IMG/VR virus record: IMGVR_UViG_3300035181_000891
Coordinates: 1-36,484 of that record
Length of the DNA stretch: 36,484 nucleotides
From: a virus
Strand: one strand, 5' to 3'
The notes under the pieces were generated by a model, which was given only the letters and a program-made list of their open reading frames with translations, made no database searches and was not told the DNA's origin. Below, one piece after another: positions 8,303 through 17,147 of the stretch. The first letter of the stretch is position 1, and each line of letters opens with the position of its first letter. The translations under genes were made by a program, and so were the position numbers.

Positions 8303-8736
8303 TGGGCGCGTTCACCGGAGACCCTTCGAAGCTTGGACAGCTCGTGCGCAACCTCGGGAAGCTCGCGAGCGTTCCAGCGCGCATCGCGGAGCCAGTCTCT
8401 AAGGCGCTCGATGCGCAGATCCGATCAGAGTATGAAGGGTCCGCCGATCCGTACGGGAATGCGTGGGCGGAGCTGATGGAGTCCACCGTGCGCCGAAAGG
8501 GCGGAGACGACCGGATCAAGAATCGAACGGGCGCGGAGCTCTCCGGGATCGAGGTGCGACCCATGAGCGGAGCTGGAGTCTCCATCACGCTGGCAGACTA
8601 TGAAGGGTTTCACTCTGTCGGAACGAAGCACATGCAAGCCCGCCCCTCACTCCCAACGGGAACGATGCCCGCCACCTGGCGAAAGCTGATCGATGACGTG
8701 AGAGACAAGATGATCGCGGAAGCGAAGGGCGCGTGA
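8302..8736 (+). CDS. Virion morphogenesis / tail completion protein, Mu gpG type
   Basis: A 144-residue protein from GTG 8302, chosen because GGAGG stands 8 nt upstream and the start overlaps the previous stop; upstream in-frame codons read as non-protein-like. The conserved pattern of phage virion morphogenesis proteins is present: an N-terminal helix, SADPYGNAWAEL, TVRRKGG, NRTGAELSG, an EGFHSVGTKHMQARPSLP segment and a final TWRKLIDDVRDKM helix. Such proteins finish the head-tail junction. The next start overlaps its stop (GTGA). Confidence 0.82.
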   Translation: MGAFTGDPSKLGQLVRNLGKLASVPARIAEPVSKALDAQIRSEYEGSADPYGNAWAELMESTVRRKGGDDRIKNRTGAELSGIEVRPMSGAGVSITLADYEGFHSVGTKHMQARPSLPTGTMPATWRKLIDDVRDKMIAEAKGA

Positions 8737-9251
8737 GTATCTTTGATCTACTCGCGACCGCAAAGGCCGCGCTCGATCCGATCACGTCTCCCGTGCTCAT
8801 TGGGCCGGAGTACCTTGCAGAGAACGGAGCTCCGCCACGGATCGTGTGCATTCCGATTGGCGGAACGATTGCATCTGGTACGCAGGATGTGTCCGACTTT
8901 TCCGGATCGAGCGACACTAACAGGCCTATCGCGGCGGATGTTCAGACGTGCGAGATCCACGTGTGGGGTGCCGACTACGCAGCCGCGCTCGTGCTCCGAG
9001 ATGCGTTCGTCGCAACGATCTCGGATCTGGCCCATGGCGCGTACATGCTCTCTCCATGGAACTGGACGCAGGGCACGAAGATCGCAGTAGATGGGCGTGA
9101 ACTGACGTTCGTTCTTGGGTGCCGCATTCCCGTGGTGGTCGTTGATGCCGTTAAGGCGCCAATCGACACCACAGCGGAAGTTACGGCCACGAGTGCAGGC
9201 ATTCAGCAGCCTACGCCCGGAGATTCGGTGGTAGTGGAAGTGACACCTTGA
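8733..9251 (+). CDS. Tail completion/terminator protein, Mu gp37-like
   Basis: A 172-residue protein lying between the gpG-type protein and the sheath, where Mu-like phages encode gp37/gp38. It has alternating helices and strands: IFDLLATAKAAL, PRIVCIPIGG, CEIHVWGADYAAALVLRDAFVATI, and GRELTFVLGCRIPVVVVD. This is compatible with a tail terminator fold that caps the sheath-tube end. The GTG start overlaps the preceding stop. The assignment is mainly positional. Confidence 0.65.
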   Translation: MSIFDLLATAKAALDPITSPVLIGPEYLAENGAPPRIVCIPIGGTIASGTQDVSDFSGSSDTNRPIAADVQTCEIHVWGADYAAALVLRDAFVATISDLAHGAYMLSPWNWTQGTKIAVDGRELTFVLGCRIPVVVVDAVKAPIDTTAEVTATSAGIQQPTPGDSVVVEVTP

Positions 9252-9264
9252 AGGAGTATCGGAC

Positions 9265-10743
9265 ATGACCACGAACGACGTACAGATGAACGTTACGGAT
9301 GGGGCGCTCTCCAACGTGACGGCTCCGCCAGCCAGCGTGCAGCCGATCATTGGTTGTTCCGTAGCAGGCACCGCGTACAAGCTTTTCCAGTCCGCAAGCA
9401 AGTCGGACGTGATTGCTGAATTCACCGATGGGCCAATCGTACAGGCCGCATGCCTCGTGATCGATGCCGGAGGCACCGCAATCGTGGTAAAGACTCCCAC
9501 GACTACGGCTGGCACGTGCTCCGCCGTGGTTCACACGGGCACGGGCACAAGCGTTGTGACTGTGACGGGCGCTCCTATCGATGATCTGGACGTGATCGTC
9601 AAAGTCACCACGGCTGGCACTATCGGCACGAGCGCGGGGATCAAGATCTCACTCGACAACGGGCGCACGTATGGCCCGGAGATCGCGCTGGGTACCGCCC
9701 TCAGCTACGTGATCGGAACCACAGGCATCACGTTGCACTTCGCGGCGGGAACGCTCGTGCTTGGAGACGTGTACGCGTTCCTTGCCCACGCTCCGCTGTG
9801 GGCGGTGGCAGATGTGGCCACCGCGCTCACTACGCTCCAGAATTCTTCTCTCTCGTGGGGCGCCCCGATCCACGTCGTTGGCAAGTGTGCCGCGAGCGAC
9901 GCGGCCACGTTGCAGGCGAGCGCGGACACGATGTTCACGCAGAACCGTTTCGTTCGGATCATCGTGGAGGCGCGTGACGTGGACTCCTCAACTGCGGAGA
10001 GCGAGTCTACATGGATCGCGTCGATCCAGACTGACTACGCATCATCCGCACTCAAGCGGATCTGCGTGGGAGCTGGCGCTGGCAACATCCAAAGCGCGAT
10101 CAAAACGCTTGTGGCTGGCGCTCCGGTCTACCGTCGCCCGCTTTCATGGGCCGCGGCCGCGCGCGCGGTGGCGGTGCCGTTCTGGGAGCACCTTGGGCGC
10201 GTGCGCACGGGCACGATCAAAAACTTTTCCTTCCCCTCCCCCGCCGCCGTGAACGATGGGCGCGTCTACCACGATGAGCGCTCCACTCCGGGCCTCGACG
10301 CTGCGCGCTTCATGACCGTTCACACGTTCACGGACTTTCAGGGCATCTACATCAAGAACGCCAACCTTATGGCTCCTGCTGGCTCCGACTTCTCGCAGCT
10401 CCAGTACGGAACCGTGATGGATCAGACGTGCTCGATCACGCGCCAGGTGTTGATCAACTACATCAATGACACGGTGCGACTCTACAAGATCGGCAATCCG
10501 AAGCAGGGCCGGCTCTTGGAGCAGGATGCCGTGTCCATCGAAACGGCCGTGGATGTTGCGTACAACGCGAGCCTGATCGGCGTGGGCGCAGTTTCGGATG
10601 TGACCGTGAGGGTCAACCGCACGGATGATATTAGCGTCGCGCGAAAGATCCGTGCGACCGTCGCGATACTGTCGCTTGGCTACGTCGAGGAAATTGACGT
10701 GGACCTTGGTTTCGCAAACCCCGTGCTCGTGGCCGCCGCATGA
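9265..10743 (+). CDS. Contractile tail sheath protein (DUF2586-like)
   Basis: A 492-residue protein with the sheath layout: an N-terminal arm, inserted beta-rich domains (about residues 50-170 with repeated TTAGT motifs), then the conserved C-terminal core with RVRTGTIKNF, DGRVYHDERSTPGLDAARFMTVHTF, GIYIKNANLMAP and the ending GYVEEIDVDLGF. The C-terminal strand exchange region is typical of contractile sheaths. AAGGAG sits 9 nt upstream of the ATG. Its presence makes the phage a myovirus. The tube gene follows immediately. Confidence 0.88.
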   Translation: MTTNDVQMNVTDGALSNVTAPPASVQPIIGCSVAGTAYKLFQSASKSDVIAEFTDGPIVQAACLVIDAGGTAIVVKTPTTTAGTCSAVVHTGTGTSVVTVTGAPIDDLDVIVKVTTAGTIGTSAGIKISLDNGRTYGPEIALGTALSYVIGTTGITLHFAAGTLVLGDVYAFLAHAPLWAVADVATALTTLQNSSLSWGAPIHVVGKCAASDAATLQASADTMFTQNRFVRIIVEARDVDSSTAESESTWIASIQTDYASSALKRICVGAGAGNIQSAIKTLVAGAPVYRRPLSWAAAARAVAVPFWEHLGRVRTGTIKNFSFPSPAAVNDGRVYHDERSTPGLDAARFMTVHTFTDFQGIYIKNANLMAPAGSDFSQLQYGTVMDQTCSITRQVLINYINDTVRLYKIGNPKQGRLLEQDAVSIETAVDVAYNASLIGVGAVSDVTVRVNRTDDISVARKIRATVAILSLGYVEEIDVDLGFANPVLVAAA

Positions 10744-10754
10744 AGGAGATCTAG

Positions 10755-11231
10755 ATGGTCGCTCCGCTTCAATACCCGCTCATCGGTGGCATCCGCCACG
10801 ACTTCTCCAGCATCGAGCTCAAGTTCACTGCGCCCACGGGAGCGCTTCCCCGATTTAAGGGCTTCAAGAGCCTTGGATACACGTGGAAGCTCACGCCCAC
10901 GAAGCTATGGGGGGCACATCCCGATCCGCTCGGGCAAACGCTCGGAGTCGCGGACTACACCGCGGATATCGAGGTGTATCTAGCGGAGTACGTGGCATGG
11001 CTCGCGTCCATCGGCCCTGGCTTCGCCACCATCCCGATCACCATGGAGGTCTCGTACTCATCCAACGGCTTCGATACGACCGTGGACAAGATCCTCGGTT
11101 GTCGCCTGGCGAGCGGAGAGGCTGCGATGAGCCAGGGTGGAGACGGGCTCACGCGAAAGCTAGATCTCTCTCCGCTCAAGGTACTCCCGAATGGTGTAGA
11201 TCTCTTGGCTCAAGTCCTGAACGGAGCATGA
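10755..11231 (+). CDS. Tail tube protein
   Basis: A 158-residue protein encoded directly after the sheath, the normal position for the inner tube subunit. It is beta-rich, starting MVAPLQYPLIGGIRHDFSSI, with GYTWKLTPTKLWGAHPDPLG in the middle and a DGLTRKLDLSPLKVL ending. AAGGAG stands 7 nt before the ATG. The size matches contractile tube proteins. Motif evidence is modest; the order sheath-tube-chaperone-tape measure is strong. Confidence 0.8.
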   Translation: MVAPLQYPLIGGIRHDFSSIELKFTAPTGALPRFKGFKSLGYTWKLTPTKLWGAHPDPLGQTLGVADYTADIEVYLAEYVAWLASIGPGFATIPITMEVSYSSNGFDTTVDKILGCRLASGEAAMSQGGDGLTRKLDLSPLKVLPNGVDLLAQVLNGA

Positions 11232-11235
11232 TCCC

Positions 11236-11625
11236 ATGAGCGCAAAGACCACAGCACCGAAGCCCCCCTCCGCGAAAAAGATGAGCACGGAGGAGTACGA
11301 AAAGATCGCCGCGGGCTATCCGGAGAAATTCGGCAAGCCCGGAAGCGCACGACACGACACGGACGATCTTGGAACCTTCGTTTTCAAGCGCCCGGATCGG
11401 CGCCAGCTAGGGATCTACACGAAGCACATGGCGGAGAAGGATCCTCTTGCCGCGTGCGAATTCATCGCGCTCGCGTGCGTGATCTCGTGTCCCACTGGCG
11501 ACGGCGCGAGCGCGCGCGAAAAACTGGAGGATGTGCTCGAAGTGATGCCAGGGTTACCGCTCCGCTTCACGGCTACCTTCAATGCCCTCGCTGGCACCTC
11601 GGTTGCAGTCGAGGGGGAAGCCTAA
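11236..11625 (+). CDS. Tail assembly chaperone, short form (lambda gpG analogue)
   Basis: A 129-residue protein, hydrophilic at the N-terminus and helical from about residue 60, encoded between the tube and tape measure genes. This is where tailed phages encode the chaperone that coats the tape measure during tail assembly. Near its end the DNA reads G-GGG-GAA (11613-11619), seven nucleotides' distance from the TAA stop, and the -1 frame is open beyond it. A minor fraction of ribosomes may slip there to make a longer form. Confidence 0.78.
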   Translation: MSAKTTAPKPPSAKKMSTEEYEKIAAGYPEKFGKPGSARHDTDDLGTFVFKRPDRRQLGIYTKHMAEKDPLAACEFIALACVISCPTGDGASAREKLEDVLEVMPGLPLRFTATFNALAGTSVAVEGEA

Positions 11626-11792
11626 GAGCGCTACGCGAAGGCTTCCGCGCGGACGCCATCAGAGGAGGCGACGCGCTGCGAGCGCTCTTTCATGGGGACG
11701 ACACGGAGGAAGCGGACGCGGCTGCGATAGAGCTCTGGTATATCTTTGACGGATTGCGGCGAACGCTGGAGGCGCTCGGCAAGAAGCGATGA
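11613..11792 (+). CDS. -1 frameshift extension of tail assembly chaperone (lambda gpGT analogue)
   Basis: In the -1 frame, the sequence after the G-run continues for about 59 codons (GGSLRALREGFRADAIRG ... ELWYIFDGLRRTLEALGKKR) and stops at 11790-11792. There is no ATG, GTG or TTG start in this frame close to the slip site, while its peptide is clearly protein-like and helical, so expression by frameshift is more likely than independent initiation. The stop overlaps the tape measure start (ATGA). The arrangement is the well-known G/GT scheme. Confidence 0.68.
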   Translation, partial: GGSLRALREGFRADAIRGGDALRALFHGDDTEEADAAAIELWYIFDGLRRTLEALGKKR

Positions 11793-13462
11793 GCGACGAT
11801 TACACCCTAAGATTCGTCGATCAATTCTCTGGGCCAGCCAACAAGGCTGCGAGCGCGGCGGATTCGCTACAGGGCTCAATGAAGGGCGCTACAGGCCCTG
11901 CCGATGGGCTCATGGGATCGATCTCAGAGATGATCGATCCAGTTGAGGCCCTTGGAGCCGTGGCGCTTGCTACGGCTGCGGCGGTGAGCGCGCTCATCAT
12001 CGGAGGCGCTAAGATGGCTCTCGACGCGAGCGAATTCAAAGCCTCCGCTGAAATGACTTTCAAGGCGCTTCTTGGCTCGCAAGAGGCCGCAGCCGCGACC
12101 TATGGACAGATCGATCAGATCGCGATGTCCATTGGCAAGACGCAGCAAGAGATCGCGGGCAAAGCGAATATCCTTCTCAACTCCGGAGTGAAAGCCGGGA
12201 AGCAACTGGAGGAGACGCTCAAGGCTTCTTACAACCTTGCCGCTGTGGATCCCGCTGGCGCAGCGAAGCTGGAGGGCATCATCAAGAAGTCTTCCGCCGC
12301 TGGCTCGTTCCAGATCACGGCAAAGAGCTTGGCTGGCACGGGCGTATCTTTCGATGATCTCGCAAAAAAGATGGGCGTGAGCACGGCGAAGCTCAAGGCG
12401 CAGATCAAGGCGGGAACGCTCGACACAGCTAAGGGACTCGACGCGTTGAACGACACGATCAACGCCAAGCTTGGCGGGCTCGCTCATGACAAGGCGATGG
12501 GCACCCTTGATGGCCAGTTCGGAATCCTCAAGGCCACCGCTACGTCCATCTTCTCCGAGGTGGACACGAAGCCATTTGTCGAAGGTCTCGGGAAGATCAC
12601 GGGCCTACTCGATCAATCGACGGGAAGCGGCAAGGCGATCAAGGCCGCTCTTGTGGGAACGTTCAACGCGCTTTTTTCGACCGTGTCGAAGGTGCTCCCG
12701 TACATCAAGCAATTCTTTGAACGCATCATTATTGATGCGCTCAAGCTCTACATCCACATGAAGCCGGTAGTCGCTCACTTCCAAAAACTCTTCGCCTCGA
12801 GCAAGGATGGGAAGGCGCTAGAGACCACCGTCAACCTCATCGCGGATGCGATCATGTGGTCCGTGGAGCAGGTTGTTTATCTTGCGGCTGCGATTGGATA
12901 CCTCGTGGAGCTTGGCGTGGGAACGTGGCAAGCGCTGGGCGATGGCGTGGACTACGTCGAGGGCAAGTTTCAAGGATTCACCGATTTCGTGGATGGGATC
13001 TTCGTAGGATCCGAGTCTCTTGGCGCCGACTTCGTGCAGGGCATCATTGACGGGATCACGAATGGCGCCGACGCTGTGATGAATGCAGCCAAGGGCATTG
13101 CAAACAAGGCGATGGACGCGGTCAAGGATACGCTGGGGATCGCGTCGCCGTCGAAAGAGATGGCGAAGCTTGGCGGCCACACCGCAGCGGGCATGGCTCA
13201 AGGTTTGGACGCTGGCGCTCCGATGGTGGCGCAGAGCATGGGGGAGATGGTAGCTCCTCCGATGGCCATTGGAGTGGCGCCAGGGGCGCCAGGAGCGAGC
13301 GGCGGACCCAGCGGCAGTGGAGGTGGCGGAGGCGTGGTGATCGAAAGCCTGAGCGTCACGGTGACAGGCGGGAAGGGTACGCCCGATGAGATCAAGGATG
13401 CAGTCGTTACGGGCATCACACTGGCGCTAGAAGAGCTGGCGCTTTCGGGAGGTGGCGGATGA
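11789..13462 (+). CDS. Tail tape measure protein
   Basis: A 557-residue protein that sets tail length and is ejected with the DNA. It has an Ala-rich hydrophobic stretch (about residues 50-75, ALGAVALATAAAVSALIIGG), long helical regions, and a second hydrophobic segment near 360-375. The conserved C-terminal tape-measure signature is present: DTLGIASPSKEMAKLGGHTA. A Gly-rich linker and a short terminal domain follow. Using the general 0.15 nm per residue rule, the tail would be about 80 nm, on the short side for a myovirus. It starts with an ATGA overlap. Confidence 0.88.
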   Translation: MSDDYTLRFVDQFSGPANKAASAADSLQGSMKGATGPADGLMGSISEMIDPVEALGAVALATAAAVSALIIGGAKMALDASEFKASAEMTFKALLGSQEAAAATYGQIDQIAMSIGKTQQEIAGKANILLNSGVKAGKQLEETLKASYNLAAVDPAGAAKLEGIIKKSSAAGSFQITAKSLAGTGVSFDDLAKKMGVSTAKLKAQIKAGTLDTAKGLDALNDTINAKLGGLAHDKAMGTLDGQFGILKATATSIFSEVDTKPFVEGLGKITGLLDQSTGSGKAIKAALVGTFNALFSTVSKVLPYIKQFFERIIIDALKLYIHMKPVVAHFQKLFASSKDGKALETTVNLIADAIMWSVEQVVYLAAAIGYLVELGVGTWQALGDGVDYVEGKFQGFTDFVDGIFVGSESLGADFVQGIIDGITNGADAVMNAAKGIANKAMDAVKDTLGIASPSKEMAKLGGHTAAGMAQGLDAGAPMVAQSMGEMVAPPMAIGVAPGAPGASGGPSGSGGGGGVVIESLSVTVTGGKGTPDEIKDAVVTGITLALEELALSGGGG

Positions 13463-14073
13463 GCGTGATCGTTCCCCTCAATCCGCTCGATGACGCTGAT
13501 GCGTGGGATGTGCTTTTCGTGGGCGCCACGTTCACGCCCGGAGTAATCAAGTCCATCTCCGGATGCGGAATCGCTTACAAGTGGGACAAGAAACGCGGCA
13601 AGGGTGCGCAGGGCGCAACCCTCACCTACACGGGCGAAGATCCGCCCACGCTCACGGTGGTGATCTCGATTGGCTACTACCGCCACGACCCAGCGGAGAT
13701 CCGCCAGCAATGGGCGGATCTGTCCGCCTTCATCGAAGAGCTTCGATACGATGGGACAAAACAGAACGTACAAGCGGTGGACGCGTCTCACCCCGCGCTA
13801 GCGATGGTAGGGATCACGTCCGTGGTGTGCGAAAGCATCGGAGCTCCCGAGCGCGTGCGCGATGGTGACTCTGAATACACCGTGAAATTCCAGTTCACGC
13901 CGTACAAGCCTCCGCCGAAAACGAGCGCAACAAGCTCCCCCACCACGAGCGAGCCACAGACCGCGAAAGGTGCGGAGCAGGCCGCAGCCAACGCTGGCGA
14001 CGCTCCCAAGAGCGCGGCGGATGCGCAGCAAGATGAGATCTCAAGGCTCCTTGCACAAGCGGAAGCACCATGA
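13459..14073 (+). CDS. Tail/baseplate protein downstream of tape measure
   Basis: A 204-residue protein. The first ~155 residues are beta-rich (TPGVIKSISGCGIAYKWDKK, then TLTYTGEDPPTLTVVISIGY and YTVKFQFTPYKPPPK); the last ~45 are a disordered Thr/Ala/Gln tail. In contractile phages this slot holds a LysM-type or hub-associated protein connecting tape measure and hub. No LysM motif is seen. Both its start and its stop overlap neighbouring genes as ATGA. Confidence 0.6.
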   Translation: MSVIVPLNPLDDADAWDVLFVGATFTPGVIKSISGCGIAYKWDKKRGKGAQGATLTYTGEDPPTLTVVISIGYYRHDPAEIRQQWADLSAFIEELRYDGTKQNVQAVDASHPALAMVGITSVVCESIGAPERVRDGDSEYTVKFQFTPYKPPPKTSATSSPTTSEPQTAKGAEQAAANAGDAPKSAADAQQDEISRLLAQAEAP

Positions 14074-15326
14074 GCGAGTTTGCCACGCTCAACGGAACGC
14101 GCGTGGTATCGGGCCACCTCCTGATCCCTGCATCCGGGCTGTGGACGGCCGATCTCATGCTCTCCCAAGAGGCGCTCATTCTCACCGGAGACGCGGCCAC
14201 GGTCACGCTGGGCAACCTCACAGCGAAAGGGAACGTGTACCGCGCAGGTACGTTCTCGGGCATGCGCTCCGCGCGCGTGGTAGGCGGCACGGGTGGGATC
14301 CGAAAAGTCATCGGAGGGCGCGGCTACTCTCAGTCTTCTGGTGTGAAAGCGTCCACCGTGATCCAAGATCTAGCGACCGATTGCGGAGAAACCATCCGCA
14401 TGGATCGAGCGGATTGGATCGTGGGCGCATCCTGGACGCGTGCGGAGGATGTGGCCTCCGTCTCTCTCTCTGCCATCGTGGGTCCGCTCGGTTGGTACAT
14501 CGGCCTTGACGGTGTGATCGTGGTGGGAGAGCGAGCCTCGAGCGCCATCCCCTCGATCTTCACTGTGACTGGGTATGCGGGAGCGAACGGAAAGATCACG
14601 GTTGCGACGGAAGACCCCGCCGCATGGCTTCCCGCTCGAACGTTCACGGCGCCAACGATTCCGGATGCGAAAAAGATCTCCAGCGTGCAGCACACGCTCC
14701 ACGACAACGGAACGACACGCACTGAGGTGTGGATCTCTCCTGGAGATCGAATTCGCGACGCATTCGCGCACGCGGTGCGCGCGTCGAGCCCGCGCATTCG
14801 ATTTTACGGGATCTATGAGTACCGGATCGAGGCAAGCGAAGGCGGCGCGATCAGCGCGCACCCCACCGATGATGCGATTGGACTCCCGGAGCTCACGAAC
14901 GTTTCGCAGTCTCCAGGCACGTGCGGATCGAGCGCCACCTACCTCCCAGGTACGACGTGCACGATCATGTTCGTAAACGGAGATCCCGCGCGCCCGATGG
15001 TGCATGGCGGAGATCCGACACAGGAGCCCATCGCGCTCAAGATCAAGGCACGAACGAACATCGAGCTGGGTGACATCGTGCAACCAATCGCCCTGGCGCC
15101 AGCCACGGTCACGGCGGTGGATGCCATCGCCGTTGCTTTCGGCGCCGTGTCTACCATCACGCTCGCAACCAAGGCGATAATTGCAGCATGCACGGGCCCC
15201 AGCGCTGGCCAGCGAACCACCTACAACACGGCGGTTGATGCGCTCACGGCTGCAATGACTACGGCCGAGGACGCTATGACCGCAGCCGGTCTCGCGATCC
15301 CTTCGCTCGTGGTAAAGGGAGAGTGA
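14070..15326 (+). CDS. Baseplate hub/spike protein
   Basis: A 418-residue protein. Residues about 90-240 resemble the hub fold (TVIQDLATDCGETIRMD, GASWTRAEDVASVSLSAIVGP). Residues about 270-325 look like the OB-fold of spike proteins: PGTTCTIMFVNGDPARPMVHGG carries the NGDP-RP-V motif. The C-terminal ~90 residues are Ala/Thr-rich and helical. The combination suggests a fused Mu gp44/gp45-like hub and spike. The spike would pierce the outer membrane on contraction. Confidence 0.72.
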   Translation: MSEFATLNGTRVVSGHLLIPASGLWTADLMLSQEALILTGDAATVTLGNLTAKGNVYRAGTFSGMRSARVVGGTGGIRKVIGGRGYSQSSGVKASTVIQDLATDCGETIRMDRADWIVGASWTRAEDVASVSLSAIVGPLGWYIGLDGVIVVGERASSAIPSIFTVTGYAGANGKITVATEDPAAWLPARTFTAPTIPDAKKISSVQHTLHDNGTTRTEVWISPGDRIRDAFAHAVRASSPRIRFYGIYEYRIEASEGGAISAHPTDDAIGLPELTNVSQSPGTCGSSATYLPGTTCTIMFVNGDPARPMVHGGDPTQEPIALKIKARTNIELGDIVQPIALAPATVTAVDAIAVAFGAVSTITLATKAIIAACTGPSAGQRTTYNTAVDALTAAMTTAEDAMTAAGLAIPSLVVKGE

Positions 15327-15712
15327 TGGCAAGCGTTGACTACGGAACGGACTTCGACGGGATTACGGACATCGCTCCGGAGGGAACGACCGCGAGCGGG
15401 CGCCTTGTGCTCGTGCAATCGGTGGCGCGTCGCCTCGTTACGCCCAGGGGAGCTCTCCGCTACGACCCTAACTACGGATACGATCTGCGTCAGTTCCTCA
15501 AGGATGGACTGAAGCCCACCGATCTCCGCCGCATCGCCCCGCAAGTCAACGCGGAGTGCCTCAAGGATGAGCGCGTGCTAGCAGCATCTACCACGGTCGC
15601 ATTTCTCTTCGGGAAGCTCCGCGTTGCAATCGTGCTCCGCGATGCGGCTGGACCCTTCCGCCTCGTGCTATCCATCTCGGATGTGAGCGTAGACATTCTG
15701 GAGGCCGCATAA
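15326..15712 (+). CDS. Baseplate wedge protein W (gp25/gp46-like)
   Basis: A 128-residue protein of the small wedge family: it starts MASVDYGTDFDGITDI, has the conserved LVQSVARRLVTPRGALRYDPNYGYDLRQFL segment that defines gpW/gp25-like proteins, and ends with LVLSISDVSVDILEAA. A GTG one codon earlier (15323) is an alternative start; ATG 15326 overlaps the previous stop as TGATG and has a purine-rich sequence (AAAGGGAGAG) before it. It precedes the J-type baseplate gene as expected. Confidence 0.82.
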   Translation: MASVDYGTDFDGITDIAPEGTTASGRLVLVQSVARRLVTPRGALRYDPNYGYDLRQFLKDGLKPTDLRRIAPQVNAECLKDERVLAASTTVAFLFGKLRVAIVLRDAAGPFRLVLSISDVSVDILEAA

Positions 15713-15713
15713 C

Positions 15714-17147
15714 ATGCCCAATCTTACGATCTCCGATCTCCTCAAGGCGCAAACGTCGGATGACATCTTCTCCGCGCTCCTTGGGATCGCTAGCTCGCTA
15801 GGACTCCCGACCACCGCCTGGGGATCCGGCGCATGGGTGCGACTGATCATCGATGCGGCCTCAGTGAAGCTGTCGGATGCCTCTAAGGTGATCCCGGCAA
15901 TCACGAGCGGTGGCTTTCTGGACCTTGCGGCAAAAGTCACCCCGGAGGGCGGCCCAGGTTGGCTCGATCTTCTGTGCGCAGGCTACGGAGTGCCGCGCAT
16001 CGGATCGAAGTATGCGCAGACAGATCTCGTGCTCACGTGCTCGGGCGCGAGCGGGGCAACGTTTCAGCCTGGCGGGCTTCACTTTGCGAACGGAAAGAAC
16101 ACGTACACGAACACGGCGCCAGTCACTATCGTGGCGAATGGGATCGTTCTGTGTCCTGTCATCGCTGACGTTGCGGGCGCCTCGAGCACGGCGGGATCTG
16201 GCGCGATCAACGCGCTTGTTACTTCACTCGTGGGCGTAACGTGTTCCAACCCTGTGGCCGCTCTTGGCGCCGATGCCGAAAGAAACGTCGATCTCGTGAG
16301 GCGTACGAGGGCGAAGTTTCAGAGCTTGAGTGATAAGGGGCCCGGTGGCGCTTACGACTACAGCGCACGGACGATCAACGATATTGATCAGGTGCAGGTA
16401 TCGAGCGGTCCAATCACGCAGCCAGCATTGCCGGTCACACGGACGAATCAGGTTACCATCGCTGGCAAGGTCACCACGTACGTAGCAAGCGACGCGGGCG
16501 CGTACCTCACGCCCCCCAACTACACGAATCAAACGTCTCTCGCTATCGTTTCGAGTACCAACGCGAGCCCAATCGAGGTGACGATCACGGGGCACCCGTA
16601 CGCTACGGGGGACACGATCCAGATCAAGGATCACACGGTGAACACGAATGCCAATGGCTCGTGGCCCATCGTGGTGACTGGCGCCAACACGTTCACGCTC
16701 GATGGGTCTACGGGGAACGGCGTGGGCGGAGCTACTGGCTCCGCGTACCGATACAGCGATCTCGATCTGATCGACAAGAGTGTCCAGGCCAACGCACGGC
16801 CAGGTGCCGTGATCGCGGAGACGCTCTCCGCTACTCCAGCGATCCTTGCTATCGTGGGAACGATCAGGGTAACGGGCGCCATGTCCAGCCTTTCGGACAC
16901 TCAGATCACGAGCGTAGCGGATGATGCCGTGTTCGCCCTGGCGAAGAGCGTTCCGATTGGAGGTGTTGGTAGCACCACTCTCGTGGAGCTGGAAACGATC
17001 CGCGGAACCGTCTTCGCGTCTCTTGGCGGATTCGATGCGGGCTGCGTGAGCGTAGCCCTCTCCTCTCCCCTTGTGGACCTCGTAGTGCCGGCGAACGGCG
17101 TCCCAACAGTGTCGCCAGCTCCCACGTGGACGGTGGTGCGAGTATGA
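15714..17147 (+). CDS. Baseplate J-like protein with inserted domain
   Basis: A 477-residue baseplate wedge protein of the P2 gpJ / Mu gp47 type. Family features include DLAAKVTPEGGPGWLDLLCAGYGVPR near residue 65-90, a Gly/Ala-rich beta region, ERNVDLVRRTRAKFQSLSDKGPGGAYDYSAR (about 186-220) and a C-terminal domain with GGVGSTTLVELETIRG. Between residues about 278 and 345 it carries an inserted module (IVSSTNASPI to GNGVGGATGSAY) that recurs in the glycine-rich fibre gene 1.5 kb downstream. GGAGG is 9 nt before the ATG. Confidence 0.84.
   Translation: MPNLTISDLLKAQTSDDIFSALLGIASSLGLPTTAWGSGAWVRLIIDAASVKLSDASKVIPAITSGGFLDLAAKVTPEGGPGWLDLLCAGYGVPRIGSKYAQTDLVLTCSGASGATFQPGGLHFANGKNTYTNTAPVTIVANGIVLCPVIADVAGASSTAGSGAINALVTSLVGVTCSNPVAALGADAERNVDLVRRTRAKFQSLSDKGPGGAYDYSARTINDIDQVQVSSGPITQPALPVTRTNQVTIAGKVTTYVASDAGAYLTPPNYTNQTSLAIVSSTNASPIEVTITGHPYATGDTIQIKDHTVNTNANGSWPIVVTGANTFTLDGSTGNGVGGATGSAYRYSDLDLIDKSVQANARPGAVIAETLSATPAILAIVGTIRVTGAMSSLSDTQITSVADDAVFALAKSVPIGGVGSTTLVELETIRGTVFASLGGFDAGCVSVALSSPLVDLVVPANGVPTVSPAPTWTVVRV
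16545..16747 (+). repeat. Tail module copy 1 (inside baseplate J gene)
   Basis: About 203 bp encoding a beta-rich module of ~68 residues, with blocks IVSSTNASPI, ATGD, HxVNTNANG, LDGSxGNGVGGATG. Long DNA blocks are shared with 18019-18222. The pattern resembles small E1-FCCH-like modules common in phage tail proteins. Confidence 0.75.
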
